NCBI RefSeq assembly: GCF_050003625.1
Contig: NC_134397.1
Location: 268,454,070 to 268,518,069, forward strand
Source of the DNA: Haematobia irritans
Lineage: Eukaryota > Arthropoda > Insecta > Diptera > Muscidae
Direction of reading: 5' to 3'
DNA length: 64,000 nt
The notes under the pieces were generated by a model. The model saw only the letters and a list, made by a program, of their open reading frames with translations, ran no database searches and was not told the DNA's origin. Position numbers and translations under genes: made by a program. Positions 10,913 through 21,472 of this stretch are shown one piece after another; positions within the stretch are counted from its first letter, which is position 1, and each line of letters begins with the position of its first letter.

Positions 10913-11746
10913 ACTGAAAAAAATATTGTCGCGAAGTCAAAAATGTCATGTCTTTAAAATACGAATGTAAATTTTGCTTAGCATAGAAGACGCATTTCTC
11001 TAGTATAAAGTTTTTTTCCTTGTCCAAAAGTCGGTAAACTTTTCAATGAAGTCGTATTGTCCTTATAATTAAGTGATTTCACTTAAAAATGGGTATATTA
11101 ATATGAAAGAAAAAATATTTGGGCTAAGGCCAACTTAACTTTAATAATTCAGAAAAATTCTTAAAATTTAATTAAATTGTCTTTAAATTTGTTGTCTTTT
11201 TCAAATCATGTTTTCAACACTTTTTATTTGATACAAAGCATAATTTTTGCTGGAAGTCTAGTTTAAATTTGGAAAATAATGCCCTGCTCCTGTATATCGA
11301 ACGAAAACCAGTTCGAAAGAAAGGCAGAAAGGCATTCAAATGTTAACAATGCTTTTACTTTTTTCTTGACACTTATTGCATATGTTCGTTTATTACTCGA
11401 CAACAAAATATGACGTGACTTGCCTTTCGAAATAAAAGAACAAAAATCAATTTTCTTTCGTTTGGAATACGAAAGAAAGCTTTCGTTCGATATACAGGAA
11501 CAGGCCATAAAGTTGTTGTTAACTCGTTTTTAAAGGATTTTGATAGCATATGAAGAAAAAAGCTGAAAAATCGAAAAATTAAAATTTGCTTCCTAGAAGC
11601 AAGTATACAAAACCCAAATTTAAAAGAAAATTGTGTCTTAAAAGTATCCTTAGTTGTATTCTCCGCTTCTTTGGCTCGGAATCAATACCAAAATTTTTAA
11701 AATAAAGACAAAATCTTTGGAAACGGGGATGCTTTGTTTTTCAGTG
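10913..11746 (+). mobile_element. MITE family E, copy 1
   Basis: Ends ACACTGAAAAAAATATTGTCG-like at the left and TTTTTCAGTG at the right. It is collinear with E copies at 13355-15227 and, on the minus strand, 62896-63511. Contains a nested 226-bp MITE at 11281-11506. Without that insert it is about 610 bp. No coding capacity. Confidence 0.7.
11281..11506. mobile_element. 226-bp MITE nested in E copy 1
   Basis: Inverted ends GCCCTGCTCCTGTATATCGA and (read inward from the right) GGCCTGTTCCTGTATATCGA continue through ACGAAA. It interrupts a stretch that is continuous in E copy 2 (near 15000, TTTGGAAAATAAAGTTG). The flanking duplication is short and A/T-rich and cannot be resolved from one empty site. 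Confidence 0.75.
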
Positions 11747-11856
11747 CACATTTGAAATACAATGAAGCGATTTTCGATAATTAATATTTGTGTGTTGTAC
11801 TCTAATTACGAAATATATTAGCAACCTTCGTATAACCTAACTCAATACTTTTATAT

Positions 11857-12196
11857 CACACACAAAAAAATATTTTTCTGATTCAATCACGAAATTAATT
11901 GATCCAATTAATTTTTTAATTGAAATGTTTTCAATCACAGAAATGATAGTATCAATTAAAAAATTAATTGACTGTCAATTAAAAAATTAATTGACTGTCA
12001 ATTAAAAAATTAATTGACAGTCAATTAAAAAATTAATTGATCCAATTAAAAACTTAATTGATACTATTAATTTGTGTGATTGATTTTTATTTCAATTAAA
12101 AAATTTGTTGAATCAATTAAATTTTTAATTGAATATTTTTTAAAACTCAATTAAGATTTTAATTGGAAAAATTTTCGTAATTTTTTTTTCTGTGCA
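11857..12196. repeat. Repeat family A, copy 3
   Basis: CACACACAAAAAAATAT left end and AATTTTTTTTTCTGTGCACA right end. Four tandem GTCAATTAAAAAATTAATTG blocks in the middle make this the copy with the clearest internal amplification. Confidence 0.7.
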
Positions 12197-13354
12197 CAGA
12201 TGTGGTGTAGGGTATGAAATGCTAATGTTGAGATTAATATTTCACAAAGATGTGCACCTAAAATTTCAAGGTCAGCTAACTAATGCTAATGCATTCCAAC
12301 TGATTATCAACTAAACACAAAAACAGACCTCCAAATTCTTCAATTTTGCAATTGAAGAAGAATGATAAGAATTCTCCATTCACATGGTAACGAAAATGAT
12401 CGTTACTTTTTATACAATCAGTCTTCCTCTTTTCCATTTTTTTTTGCTCCTTCCAATGAATTTGTTTGTAAAATGATAACTCGTTGCAGAAAGCTAATAC
12501 AAAAAAAACAAGCAAAAATATCTCAAACAACAAAAATGTATTGCTATCCATAAACCCTTGTTTAAATAAAAATTAAAAATAAATTTCATTCATAATTTTT
12601 TATGAATGAAATTTACCACTTCTCAAAACTCATTGATGAAGAACTCAAGAAACAGACAGACCCTCCATAAATGGATAAACATAAACTTACCGGTAATTTT
12701 AAATATGAGGAGCTTTTAAAGTTAGTCTGTAGTAGAGACAAGTTGGCTACTTCTTCCTGTCTTCTTATCAGTCAGACGTGATTAAGTGGAATTGAAATTA
12801 AAGCTGAATACATACAACTAAGTTTGCCAAACAAATAATGTCAAAAAAATCGTCATTGATTGATGAGAAAAATGTACACAGTGAATGAAGTTCAGCAAAA
12901 TGCAAGAAAAATTTACAACCATAGTATAATTCATTTCCGCCTTTAATGACGAGTATATGGGATAAATAAAAAATCTTCAATTGCTGCAAAACCTCTAAGT
13001 AATGATTGCGAAAATTTGGAGAATTTTGTCTTACATTTTTTTCAATATTTGATTTATTTTTCACTGCATTTCTTTTTGTATCAAATTTACGTTTGCAATT
13101 AAAATTTAAACGAGTTTTCATATATTTTATATTCCGTTATATGAGAACAAAAATATATATTAATCTCCTCTCCTCCTCTTCACATATAACATAAATCTGG
13201 AACCCCATCTTTTTCCATTTGGCCACAGTGGTCATATTTTTCTCCGTTTCGTATGTTATATGCAACATTACAGCGATTACGAAGATTTTTATACGAATCG
13301 AAAGCTATCGTTTCAGTGTACCTATTCCCGTTTGACCACTTTATCCAATTTCTA
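12197..13354. other. Unassigned 1.2-kb spacer
   Basis: Normal-looking, less repetitive DNA. Overlapping open frames on both strands (12276-12553, 12798-13194) have no recognisable domain. A GGCCACAGTGGTC palindrome lies near 13220. Confidence 0.4.
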
Positions 13355-13592
13355 CACTCAAAAAAAATATTGTCGTGATGCCAAAGATTTCATGTCCTTA
13401 AAATACGAATGCAAATTGTGCTTAGCATAGAAGACGCATTTCTCTATACATAAAGTCTTGTTCCTTGTCCAAAAGTCGATAAACTTTTCACTGAAGTCGT
13501 GTTGTCCTTATAATTAAGTGATTTGACTTAAAAATGGGTATCATAAGATGAAAGAAAATTTTTTTTTGTGTTAGGTCAACTTGAATTTAATA

Positions 13593-14823
13593 AAGGGTGA
13601 TACGGTCAAAATTTGGTCAAGGGAAAACGCGTGTAAATCGGTGAAATCGTTTATTTAAAAAATCAAATTAAATTTCTTTTTCAAGTTCAATTAGTACAAA
13701 ATTCAGGAAAAATATTCAGTTAGGCTTTCGCTTTTCCAAATCCGAATTGCCGGGCCTCACGCTTGACACCTGCCATCAGATTTTGTACAGCCACCTTGTC
13801 CACCTTCTTCGCCGCAGAAAGCCAGTTTGCCTTGAACTGCTGCTCGTCCTTAGCAGTTTTTTTGGTCTTCTTTAGGTTCCGCTTGACAATAGCCCAGTAT
13901 TTCTCAATTGGGCGGAGCTCTGGCGTGTTGGGAGGGTTCTTGTCCTTGGCAAGATGCCAAATCCGGCCAAAACAGTACGGAACAACCGTGTTTCTTCAGG
14001 AAAGGCAGCAGACGTTTATTCAAACACTCTTTCACGTAAATTTCTTGGTTGACAGTCCCGGAAGCTATGAAAATGCTGCTTTTCAAGCCACAGGTACAGA
14101 TGGCATGCCAAACCAGATATTTCTTTGCGAACTTTGACAGTTTTATGTGCTTGAAAATATCTGCTACCTTTCCCCTTCCTTTTGCCGTATAAACTCCTGT
14201 CCCGGAAGTTGTTTGTAGTCGGCTTTGACGTAGGTTTCGTCGTCCATTATCACGCAGTCAAACTTCGTCAGCATGGTCGTGTACAGCCTCCGGGATCGCG
14301 CTTTGGCCGTCGTATTTTGTTTATGATCGCGATTTGGAGTCACTACCTTCTTGTAAGTCGATAGTCCGGCTCGTTTTTTTGCTCGATGCACGGTTGTAGA
14401 CGATACTCCCAGCTTATTTGCGGCATCTCGGAGAGAGAGGTTAGGGTTTCGCTTGAAACTACCGGCAACTCTCTTTGTCGTCTCAGCGGCTTCCGGTTTT
14501 CGATTTCCCCCCGATCCAGACTTCCTGGCTGTCGACAGGACACGTTCCCCAAACACTTTAATTACATTTGTAACGGTTGATTTGGCAACTTTTAGCGATT
14601 TTGCCAGCTTTGCGTGCGGGTAGCTCGGATTTTCGCGATGCGCGAGCAAAATTTTGATACGCTGCTCTTCTTGCTTGGACGGCATTTTGACAACTGAAGA
14701 GTAAATTCCAAAATAGGAGCAACATTCTACACACACACACACCTTCAAAATGAGGGGTGTTCAGGTTTTTTAAATGCAAAATTGAAAGAAATACGTCAAG
14801 TTTATATTGACCGTATCACCCTT
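13593..14823 (-). mobile_element. DD37E Tc1/mariner-superfamily element
   Basis: 1231 bp with inverted ends AAGGGTGATACGGTCAA on both sides and TA duplications at 13591-13592 and 14824-14825. Nested in E copy 2. Carries the transposase relic described separately. Confidence 0.92.
13720..14685 (-). pseudogene. DD37E Tc1/mariner transposase relic
   Basis: The start at 14685 gives MPSKQEEQRIKILLAHREN. The N-terminal half keeps two helix-turn-helix regions (KLAKSLKVAKSTVTNVIKVF and DAANKLGVSSTTVHRAKKRA) and the first catalytic D in VIMDDETYVKADY. A one-base frameshift follows near 14170 (LPGQEF then out of frame). The next piece, 13904-14086, carries the second D in FWPDLASC. A deletion then removes about 20 codons before NPPNTPELRPIEKYW, where E is the third catalytic residue, and the frame runs to the stop at 13720. 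The family spacing is D-37-E when intact, so this copy is dead. It once encoded a cut-and-paste transposase. A longer upstream start (14748) adds a Cys-rich stretch not expected for the family, so I prefer 14685. Confidence 0.88.
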
Positions 14824-15227
14824 TAATTCAGAAAAATTCTTTAAAATTAATGAAATTGTCTTTAAATTTGTTGTCTTTTTGCATCTTGACTACTAAGCAA
14901 AAACTCGTTCAAATGTAGGACACGTTTTTCAACACTTTATTTTAAAGAAGTTTTTTACTTCAAACATAGCATAATTTCTACTGGAAGTCGAGTCCTAATT
15001 TGGAAAATAAAGTTGCCGTTAACTCATTTTTAAAGGACTTTGATAGCGTATGAAGCAAAAATTAAAACTTGTTTCCTAGAAGCAAGTACACAAAACCCAA
15101 ATTTAAAAGAGAATTGTGTCTTAAAAGTATCCTTACTGGTATTCTCCGCTTCTTTGGCTCGGAATCAATACCAAAATTGTTAAAGTATAGACAAAATCTT
15201 TGGAACTGGGTATGCTTTTTTTCAGTG

Positions 15228-16689
15228 TTAATGCATTTTCAGCATAAAATGAGCTACATCACGTTGAATTTGACTTTCAATTCAAATTCGACTTTTCGAT
15301 TTATACGCTAAAATATAAGCTGTCGATGTTGATAAGCCGATTTTGGTCGATAAGGTGAATACATTTTCAAAATTAAATATTACGAAAAATCGACTTACTT
15401 ACAAAAAAAGCCGATTTGTCCAAAATAGATTTTAAATTTTTATATTCCTAGTATTTAATTAGTTTTCATAGTCTTAGAGGGTCGCGTCAAAATGAGTCCA
15501 ACTTAACCCATTAAATCATTGGTAGGCAAATATCATTCTCGTGTATCCGACGAATGCAGGCTTTTCTGATAGTACTAAATTGCGTCACATTCAAGCACAA
15601 GACCACTGTGATATATCTGTCCGCCATAGAAGTATGACTTCCAATTTACATTGGTCTTGGGTATGTGCAACAATCTATGTTTGCACATTTCAGACATTAA
15701 CCATTTTTATCAATTTTCATACACATGGCGCTTCTGTTAAAAAAAGAAAACAATGGAAAATGGAAACAACATTGATGGGCAATGTTTTTAGCACTTATAT
15801 GCAATTTCCGGTGATTTGGTAGATATGTTCACCCATGGGGGACACGTGAATTCCCAAACATTTTTTGTGTTTTCTTCTTCGTTGATATGGAATGGAAAAG
15901 AGTCTTCTCTGCTTTTTTGGCGGGATTTTAAGACCAATGATAAGGATCCAAATGTAGAAAACCAAATAAACATTGCTCTCTGGACGCCCGTATTCCTTAT
16001 CACCCAATATTTTTTAGGCGAACATGATTTTCCTAGAGGCTGATATTTGGTGGTGGTAGTGGATTCCGATGATATCACTGGTGTTGACTTTGCACAACAT
16101 TTCTTGTTTCACCATTGATTGGCTTTATTTAGTTTGAAATTCCTAGGGATTAACATTCCCTGGTTGTGGTCAGAGAAATAATCATGAACCACACATCCCC
16201 ACATATGTTATCTGGGTCTGATATGGTCATTACGGTCTAGTGACGATAAATGCGGGGAATGCATGATGAAATGAATGAGGGACAAGACCGCCTAAACCTT
16301 TGTTAAACATGAGATCTCCTATAAACAAATTGAATTGATATTTTTTTGAGTGCCTGAATGATACTCGTGCTAGTATTTTTTTTTTCAAAATGTGCGATCG
16401 ATCAGGTCTTGTCAATATTTGCCCATATCACCCAGGCAAATACATATGTGCAACATTGTTGCAATGTGCTATTTTAACTTCAAATTATTGGGTGTTTTAA
16501 AGAAATTTTAAAACAATGACAAGAAAAATCACCTTTTGTTTCAAAACGGTTTTGGTGATAAACTAAAACAACATCAACTGCCTCCTACAGTGAAAACAAT
16601 TTTGTAAAAAATAATTTCTTTCATCGAAAATCACTCTTCGTAATAGAGAGTGTAGGGGAGTAAACCGAGTTACTTCCCTACTACAGAAA
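15228..16689. other. Unassigned 1.5-kb spacer
   Basis: No recognisable repeat. Open frames on both strands around 15788-16078 overlap each other and show no domain. May be ordinary intergenic DNA. Confidence 0.4.
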
Positions 16690-17621
16690 AGTTTCTAGAA
16701 GCCGACTATATTATACCCTGCCCCACTTTGAAGATCCATATCAAATCCGTCAAATGTGTTGGGTGCTGTATATAAAGGTTTTTGTGTAGTTAGAGACCAT
16801 ATACTAACACCATGTTCCAAATTTCAACTGGATCGGATGAAATTTGTTTCTATTAGAGGCTCCGCAAGCCAAATCTAGGGATCGGTTTATATGGGGGCTA
16901 TATATAATTATGGACCGATGCAGATAAATTTTTGCATGGTTGTTAGATACCATATACCAACACCATGGTATGAAACACCACGGATGAAATTTGCTTCTCT
17001 TTGCGCCTCCGCAATCCAAATCTGGGTATCGGCTTACATGGGGGCTATATATAATTATGGATCGATGTGGACCAATTCTGGCACGGTTGTTAGATACCAT
17101 ATACCAACAACATGAACCAAATTTCAGCAGTATCGGATGAAATTTGCTTCTCTTTGAGGCCAAATCTGGGGATCAGTTTATATGGGGGCTATACGAAAAA
17201 GTGGACCGATATGGCCCATTTGCAATACCATCCGACCTCCATCAATAAAAACTACTTGTGCCAAGTGTCAAGTCGATAGCTTATTTCGTTAGGAAGTTAG
17301 CGTGATTTGAACAGACGGACGGACATGCTTCGATCGACTCAGAATTTCACCACGACCCAGAATATATTCACTTTATGGGGTCTTAGAGCAATATTTACAA
17401 ACGGAATGACAAAGTTAATATACCCCCATCCTATGGCGGAGGGTATAAAAATATGGGAAACATTTAAATCTGAAGCAATTTTTAGGCAACTTGCCTAACG
17501 TGTATTTATGATTTATCGGTCGATTAGAAGTGTAGTAAAATTTAAGACATTGTTACAATTTTTTGACTTAGCGGTATTTTGGCCATTTTTGCCGAAATCA
17601 GAAAAACATATATATGGGAGC
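16690..17621 (-). repeat. D1 copy interrupted by a D2 copy
   Basis: 16700-16782 is the hairpin-side head of D1 (GCCGACTATATTATACCCTG). 16783-17447 is a 5'-truncated D2 copy ending in GGCGGAGGGTATA. 17448-17621 is D1 again (AAATATGGGAAACATTTAAA ... CATATATATGGGAGC). The D2 end sits exactly at D1's AAAAATATGGG run, the same place where another D1 has inserted at 44930. Strand is given relative to the head hairpin being on the right in the reference orientation (44930 copy). Confidence 0.7.
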
Positions 17622-17623
17622 TA

Positions 17624-18841
17624 ACAGATTGGCCGATAAGTCCTCGGTTTGACATATAGATGGCTGCGCTAGTATTAAATGCATTTTATTTTTATATAGT
17701 ACCAACCTTCAAATGATTCGTGTCAACATTTGACGTCTGTAAGGCAATTAGTTTGTGAGATAGAGCGTCTTTTGTGAAGCAACTTTTGTTATTGTGAAAA
17801 AATGAAAAAAAAGGAATTTCGTGTTTTGAATAAAGGAAAAGCTTGGCTCGATAATGAGTTTCCGGACTCTGCCCAAGTGAAATCAACAATAATTGATTGG
17901 TATGCAAAATTCAAGCGTGGTGAAATGAGCACGGAGGACGGTGAACGCAGTGGACGCCCGAGAGAGTTGGTTACCGACGGAAAGATCAAAAAAATCCACA
18001 AAATGATTTTGAATGACCGTAAAATGAAGTTGATCGAGATAGCAGAGGCCTTAAAGATGTCAAAGGAACGTGTTGGTCATGCAAAATGGGTGCCGCGCGA
18101 GCTCACATTTGACCAAAAACAACAACGTGTTGATGATTCTGAGCGGGGTTTGCAGCTGTTAACTCGTAATACACCCGAGTTTTTCCATCGATATGTGACA
18201 ATGGATGAAACATGGCTCCATCACTACACTCCTGAGTCCAATCGACAGTCGGCTGAGTGGACAGCGACCGGTGAACCGTCTCCGAAGCGTGGAAAGACTT
18301 AAAAGTCCGCTGACAAAGCAATGGCCTCTGTTTTTTGGGATGCGCATGGAATAATTTTTATCGATTATCTTGAAAAGGGAAAAACCATAAACATTGACTA
18401 TTATATGGCGTTATTGGAGCGTTTGAAGGTCGAAATCGCGGCAAAACGGCCCCATGTGAAGAAGAAAAAAGTGTTGTTCCGCCAAGACAACGTACCGTGC
18501 CACAAGTCATTGAGGACGATGGCAAAAATTCATGAATTGGGCTTCATATTGCTTCCCCACCCACCGTATTTCCCAGATCTGGCCCCCAGCGAATTTTTCT
18601 TGTCCTCAGACCTCAAAAGGATGCTCGCAGGGAAAAAATTTGGCTGCAAGGAAGAGGTGATCGCCGATCGGCCTATTTTGAGGCAAAACCGAAGGAGTAC
18701 TACCAAAATGGTATCAAAAAATTGGAAGGTCGTTATAATCTTTGTATCGCTCTTGTAGGGAACTATGTTGAATAATAAAAACGAATTTTGACAAAAAACG
18801 GGTTTTTCGTTGTTAGATCGGGGACTTATCAGCCAACCTGT
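17624..18841 (+). mobile_element. irritans-subfamily mariner (Himar-like), 1218 bp
   Basis: Inverted ends ACAGATTGGCCGATAAGTCC and (from the right, read inward) ACAGGTTGGCTGATAAGTCC, flanked by TA at 17622-17623 and 18842-18843. The ends and protein are very close to the Haematobia Himar mariners. The left flank is D1 and the right flank is mariner 2, so the insertion point is also a junction between two older elements. Confidence 0.93.
17802..18775 (+). pseudogene. irritans mariner transposase, inactive
   Basis: DD34D mariner transposase with several lesions. The N-terminus KKKEFRVLN runs straight into KGKAWLDNEFPDS, an in-frame loss of about 11 residues. Another in-frame loss removes about 12 residues between KERVGH and AKWVPREL, in the linker after the DNA-binding domain. 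A TAA stop at 18300-18302 follows SPKRGKT. The downstream part reopens at 18321. A frameshift after EEVIAD (near 18670) throws the last 40 or so residues out of frame, the correct frame ending at GNYVE and 18775. Catalytic residues are D in TMDETW and D in RQDNVPCH. The third, expected as D in LAPSD, is E (LAPSEFF). Normally this enzyme cuts and joins the element at TA sites. This copy cannot. Confidence 0.93.
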
Positions 18842-19161
18842 TATGAACACATGTTAAATTTTGTTTCGATCTGGCAACTCCTTCATATAGAAACAGGTGT
18901 TCAAAAAAGATGCATACAAAGGAAAAATTAGAAATGCGTGCTGTCATTAAATATTTACATAAAAAAGGTTTATCGGGACCAAAAATTGGTGAATATATGG
19001 TGAATGTGTTAGGTGTTGGGTTGCAGAAGTTGAAGATGAACCACGTATGTTAGTGGACGTCCAAAAACAGCAACAACAACAGAAATTGTAGCCAAAGTGC
19101 ATGATATGGTATTAAATGATTGACGAATAAAAGTGCGTGAAATTGCTAATATCATGGGCAT

Positions 19162-19610
19162 TAGATAGGGTCACGAAAAAAAGTTGATGCGGTCACCCCC
19201 CAGTTTTGTAGCATATTCGAAGACAATTTCAGAACACCAAAACTTTTTTTCTTCCGTGCAGCCTACGACCCCCCGAAATACAATTTATTGTGCTGTGTCG
19301 TCATTTGAAGTCCGATCGAAAAGAAACACATATCGTTGTTCGTGGTTGATCAGGGGCTATATTTCGTGCATTGTCATTTTTTGACTCCGACGTCAAATTT
19401 GATTTTTAATTTTTTTATTTCGCTTCCCCTACGATGCCCATTTCTGATAACCATTATAAAGATCTTAACAAAATATGAAACTTTTGCTTTTGAAGTATTT
19501 ACTTATAAAGAAAAAAGAAGTTTTGGTGTTCTGAAATTGTCTTCGAATAGGCTACAAAACTGGGGGGTGACCGCATCAACTTTTTTCCCTTTAGGCCGTG
19601 ACCCTATCTA
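19162..19610. mobile_element. Foldback MITE with 8-bp target duplication (hAT- or P-like)
   Basis: Flanked by ATGGGCAT on both sides (19154-19161 and 19611-19618). Inverted ends start TAGATAGGGTCACG and run about 85 bp through AAAGTTGATGCGGTCACC and TTCAGAACACCAAAAC, with one indel near the right terminus. An 8-bp duplication points to hAT or P superfamily. No transposase is encoded. Nested in mariner 2. Confidence 0.88.
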
Positions 19611-19786
19611 ATGGGCATCTTAAATAATCGAGTCCATTTAATTTTGCATGAAGAACTATAGATGAAAAAACTTTCTGCAAGATGAATGCCGCATTTGTTA
19701 ACAGTCGATCAAAAAAGCATAAGAATGAACATTTCTCAAGTTTGTTTGGATCGTTTTAAGCGAAATAAAATGGATTTTAAGCGTCG

Positions 19787-20912
19787 CACACAGGGTTAGA
19801 ATAGCCTGTTTTCTTGGATTAATTAAAAAAACAAAAATTAAGTATCGTTAAAATTTTTTGCACACGGTTACAGTATATAAAATTCTACATCACTTGTCGT
19901 TAAAATAAATGTCACAAGTGGTCTGGTGTTTTTGTAGTGAAACTTCAAAGTCAAACTTCATAGAAATTTTTGTGCAAAAAGGGCTGAAAAAAGTAAAAAC
20001 GTTCCCGTTGAAAATTTTATTTATTTTAAAAAGTATTGTAAAAGTTAAACATTTTTCAATGGAACCATCAAGTTCAGGTTATTGTGCAAATACTTCGTTA
20101 ACATTTGTGTCTCAAATTATGTGTGGAAGTGATTTAGATGTAGTTATTTATATTGAAAATGCCAAAAAATTAATATTTTTATATTTTAAATGGATATATA
20201 GTTATTATTCGTTCACATTCGTGTCATAATTTTTAGTTTATATGAAAGAGGACATAAATCTGTGTTATATTGCAAAATTTTTCGCTGCCCTTTTGTGCTT
20301 TTTAGAAGCCATGCATTGTTTAATACAAGTGTTGCAGCAGTCAAATTAGCTAAAAGTCACATTGATATCGCGACTGGTGCTGTTGTTGTGTTTTGTTGTT
20401 TTTCATGTTACTTTTTCTATTTATTTGTGCTCTTCTTTTCCGTATATTAATGTTGTTATTTTTGTTTCTTTTAATAATATTATTTGTTAGAATAATATTT
20501 TGTTTTTGTTTATAATAATAATAACCTTTGTTTTGACAAATAGTGATTGCCAGAGGAGGCAATTGATTTAATTGTACCTGCAGCTCCGAACAAGAACTAT
20601 TTCAGTGATGTTGAAGTTGCTGATGCTGCGGATGATGATAATGATGATAACGATAATGATGATAATGATGATGATGTGGATGATTAACTTTAAGATGTAT
20701 AAAATGCAATGTTTAAGTTCTCATACTGTACTCTTTCCACTATATACCTACATTGATATTTGGGATTACTTAATAAAATTATACTCAAATATACTTAGAA
20801 AACATTTTTTTTTAAATTATGGTAATGGTATTAACTGACAAATAAAGAAAAATTATCCTAACATAGCTTCCCTGATTTGATCCAAGAAAACATGCTACTC
20901 TAACCCACTGTG
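19787..20912. mobile_element. Transib-like non-autonomous element 1
   Basis: 1126 bp with inverted ends CACACAGGGTTAGAATAGC (left) and CACAGTGGGTTAGAGTAGC (right, read inward), both continuing TGTTTTCTTGGA. Flanked by CGTCG on each side (19782-19786, 20913-20917), and the mariner sequence reads across when it is removed. A GC-rich 5-bp duplication and a CACAGTG heptamer are diagnostic of Transib, the superfamily related to RAG1. Nested in mariner 2. No full transposase is visible. Confidence 0.82.
20547..20687 (+). pseudogene. Possible 3' exon with acidic tail inside Transib-like element 1
   Basis: An open frame ends ...PNKNYFSDVEVADAADDDN followed by an Asp/Asn tract and a stop at 20685-20687. 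A plausible splice acceptor (TTGCCAG, 20547-20553) precedes it and AATAAA signals follow at about 20772 and 20842. An AT-rich open frame at 19909-20229, with an internal start at 20059 (MEPSSSGYCAN), might be an upstream exon. The arrangement resembles a gene that lost its middle by internal deletion, leaving first and last parts between the element's ends. I do not recognise the protein. The DDN tract could also be a simple GAT repeat expansion. Confidence 0.35.
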
Positions 20913-21472
20913 CGTCGTTTCATGGAAGAAGTGCCCCAAAGAAGGCAAAAACAATTCAATCGGATGGTAAGGTTATGGCAACGGTTTTTTTGGGACTTCA
21001 AACGTATTTTATTGATTGACTATCTGCAAGAGGGTAAAACAATAAATTCTCAGAGTACTATTACAACCTTTTGGATCAATTAAATGTACAAATTATAGAA
21101 AAAAAATAATTTTTCATCAAGACAACGCACCAGCGCACAAGAGTGTTTTAACAATGGCAAAAATCAACGAATTAAAGTACGCGTTGCTTGACCACCCACC
21201 TTATTCTCCTGATTTAGATCCCAGTGACTTTTACTTGCTCCAAAATCTTAAAAAAAATCCTTGCTGGCAAACGTTTTACCTCAAATGAAGATGCAATTAC
21301 AGTTGTAAAGCACTACTTTTTTGAACACCAGTTTCTATATAAAGGAGTTGCCAGATCGAAACAAAATTTAACATGTGTTCATAACAGAGATGGAAGTTTC
21401 CAAAACACTTAATTTTTTTCTGTTTATAACGCGCTTTTTGTGCTAGGCTAAGAAGTTTCCGAACTGCCCTCA

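Larger units (their letters stand above)
13355..15227 (+). mobile_element. MITE family E, copy 2, interrupted by a DD37E element
   Basis: E sequence occupies 13355-13592 and 14824-15227. The uninterrupted E copy 1 reads through the same point (TTTAATAATTCAG near 11143), which gives a direct empty site for the Tc1/mariner insertion. The right end is TTTTTTTCAGTG. Confidence 0.75.
18911..21375 (+). pseudogene. Mariner 2 transposase relic, in four pieces
   Basis: Fragments in order: MHTKEKLEMRAVIKYLHKKG from 18911; SGRPKTATTTEIVAKVHDMV near 19050-19110; REIANIMGI ending at the first insertion; NNRVHLILHEEL ... MNISQVCLDRFKRNKMDFKRR up to the second insertion; then SAPKKAKTIQSDGKVMATVF after 20940, and QDNAPAHKSVLTMAKINELK ... 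PPYSPDLDPSDFYLL near 21120-21240. The last two catalytic Ds are 34 residues apart (QD ... PSD), so this is a DD34D mariner. The block holding the first catalytic D (the DETW region) is deleted, and stops and frameshifts are numerous. Subfamily uncertain (mauritiana- or cecropia-like). Confidence 0.85.
18844..21470 (+). mobile_element. Mariner 2 (long-inverted-repeat DD34D), carrying two nested elements
   Basis: The first 60 bp (TGAACACATGTTAAATTTTG ... GGTGTTC) recur inverted at about 21318-21375 with three differences or fewer. On the right the element continues to CCGAACTGCCCTCA, followed by TA (21471-21472). The matching outermost 100 bp is missing on the left, where the irritans mariner sits. 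The interior holds an 8-bp-TSD MITE (19162-19610) and a Transib-like element (19787-20912). Removing both gives a mariner of about 1 kb. Confidence 0.8.

Noticed and set aside
13763..14137. 124-residue plus-strand frame
   Set aside because: Antisense shadow of the DD37E transposase relic.
10913..15227. Target-site duplication of MITE family E
   Set aside because: Flanks of the three copies give no consistent duplication, so no superfamily was assigned.
15788..16078. Overlapping frames as a retroelement gag fragment
   Set aside because: No motif recognised. Frames on both strands are of similar length.
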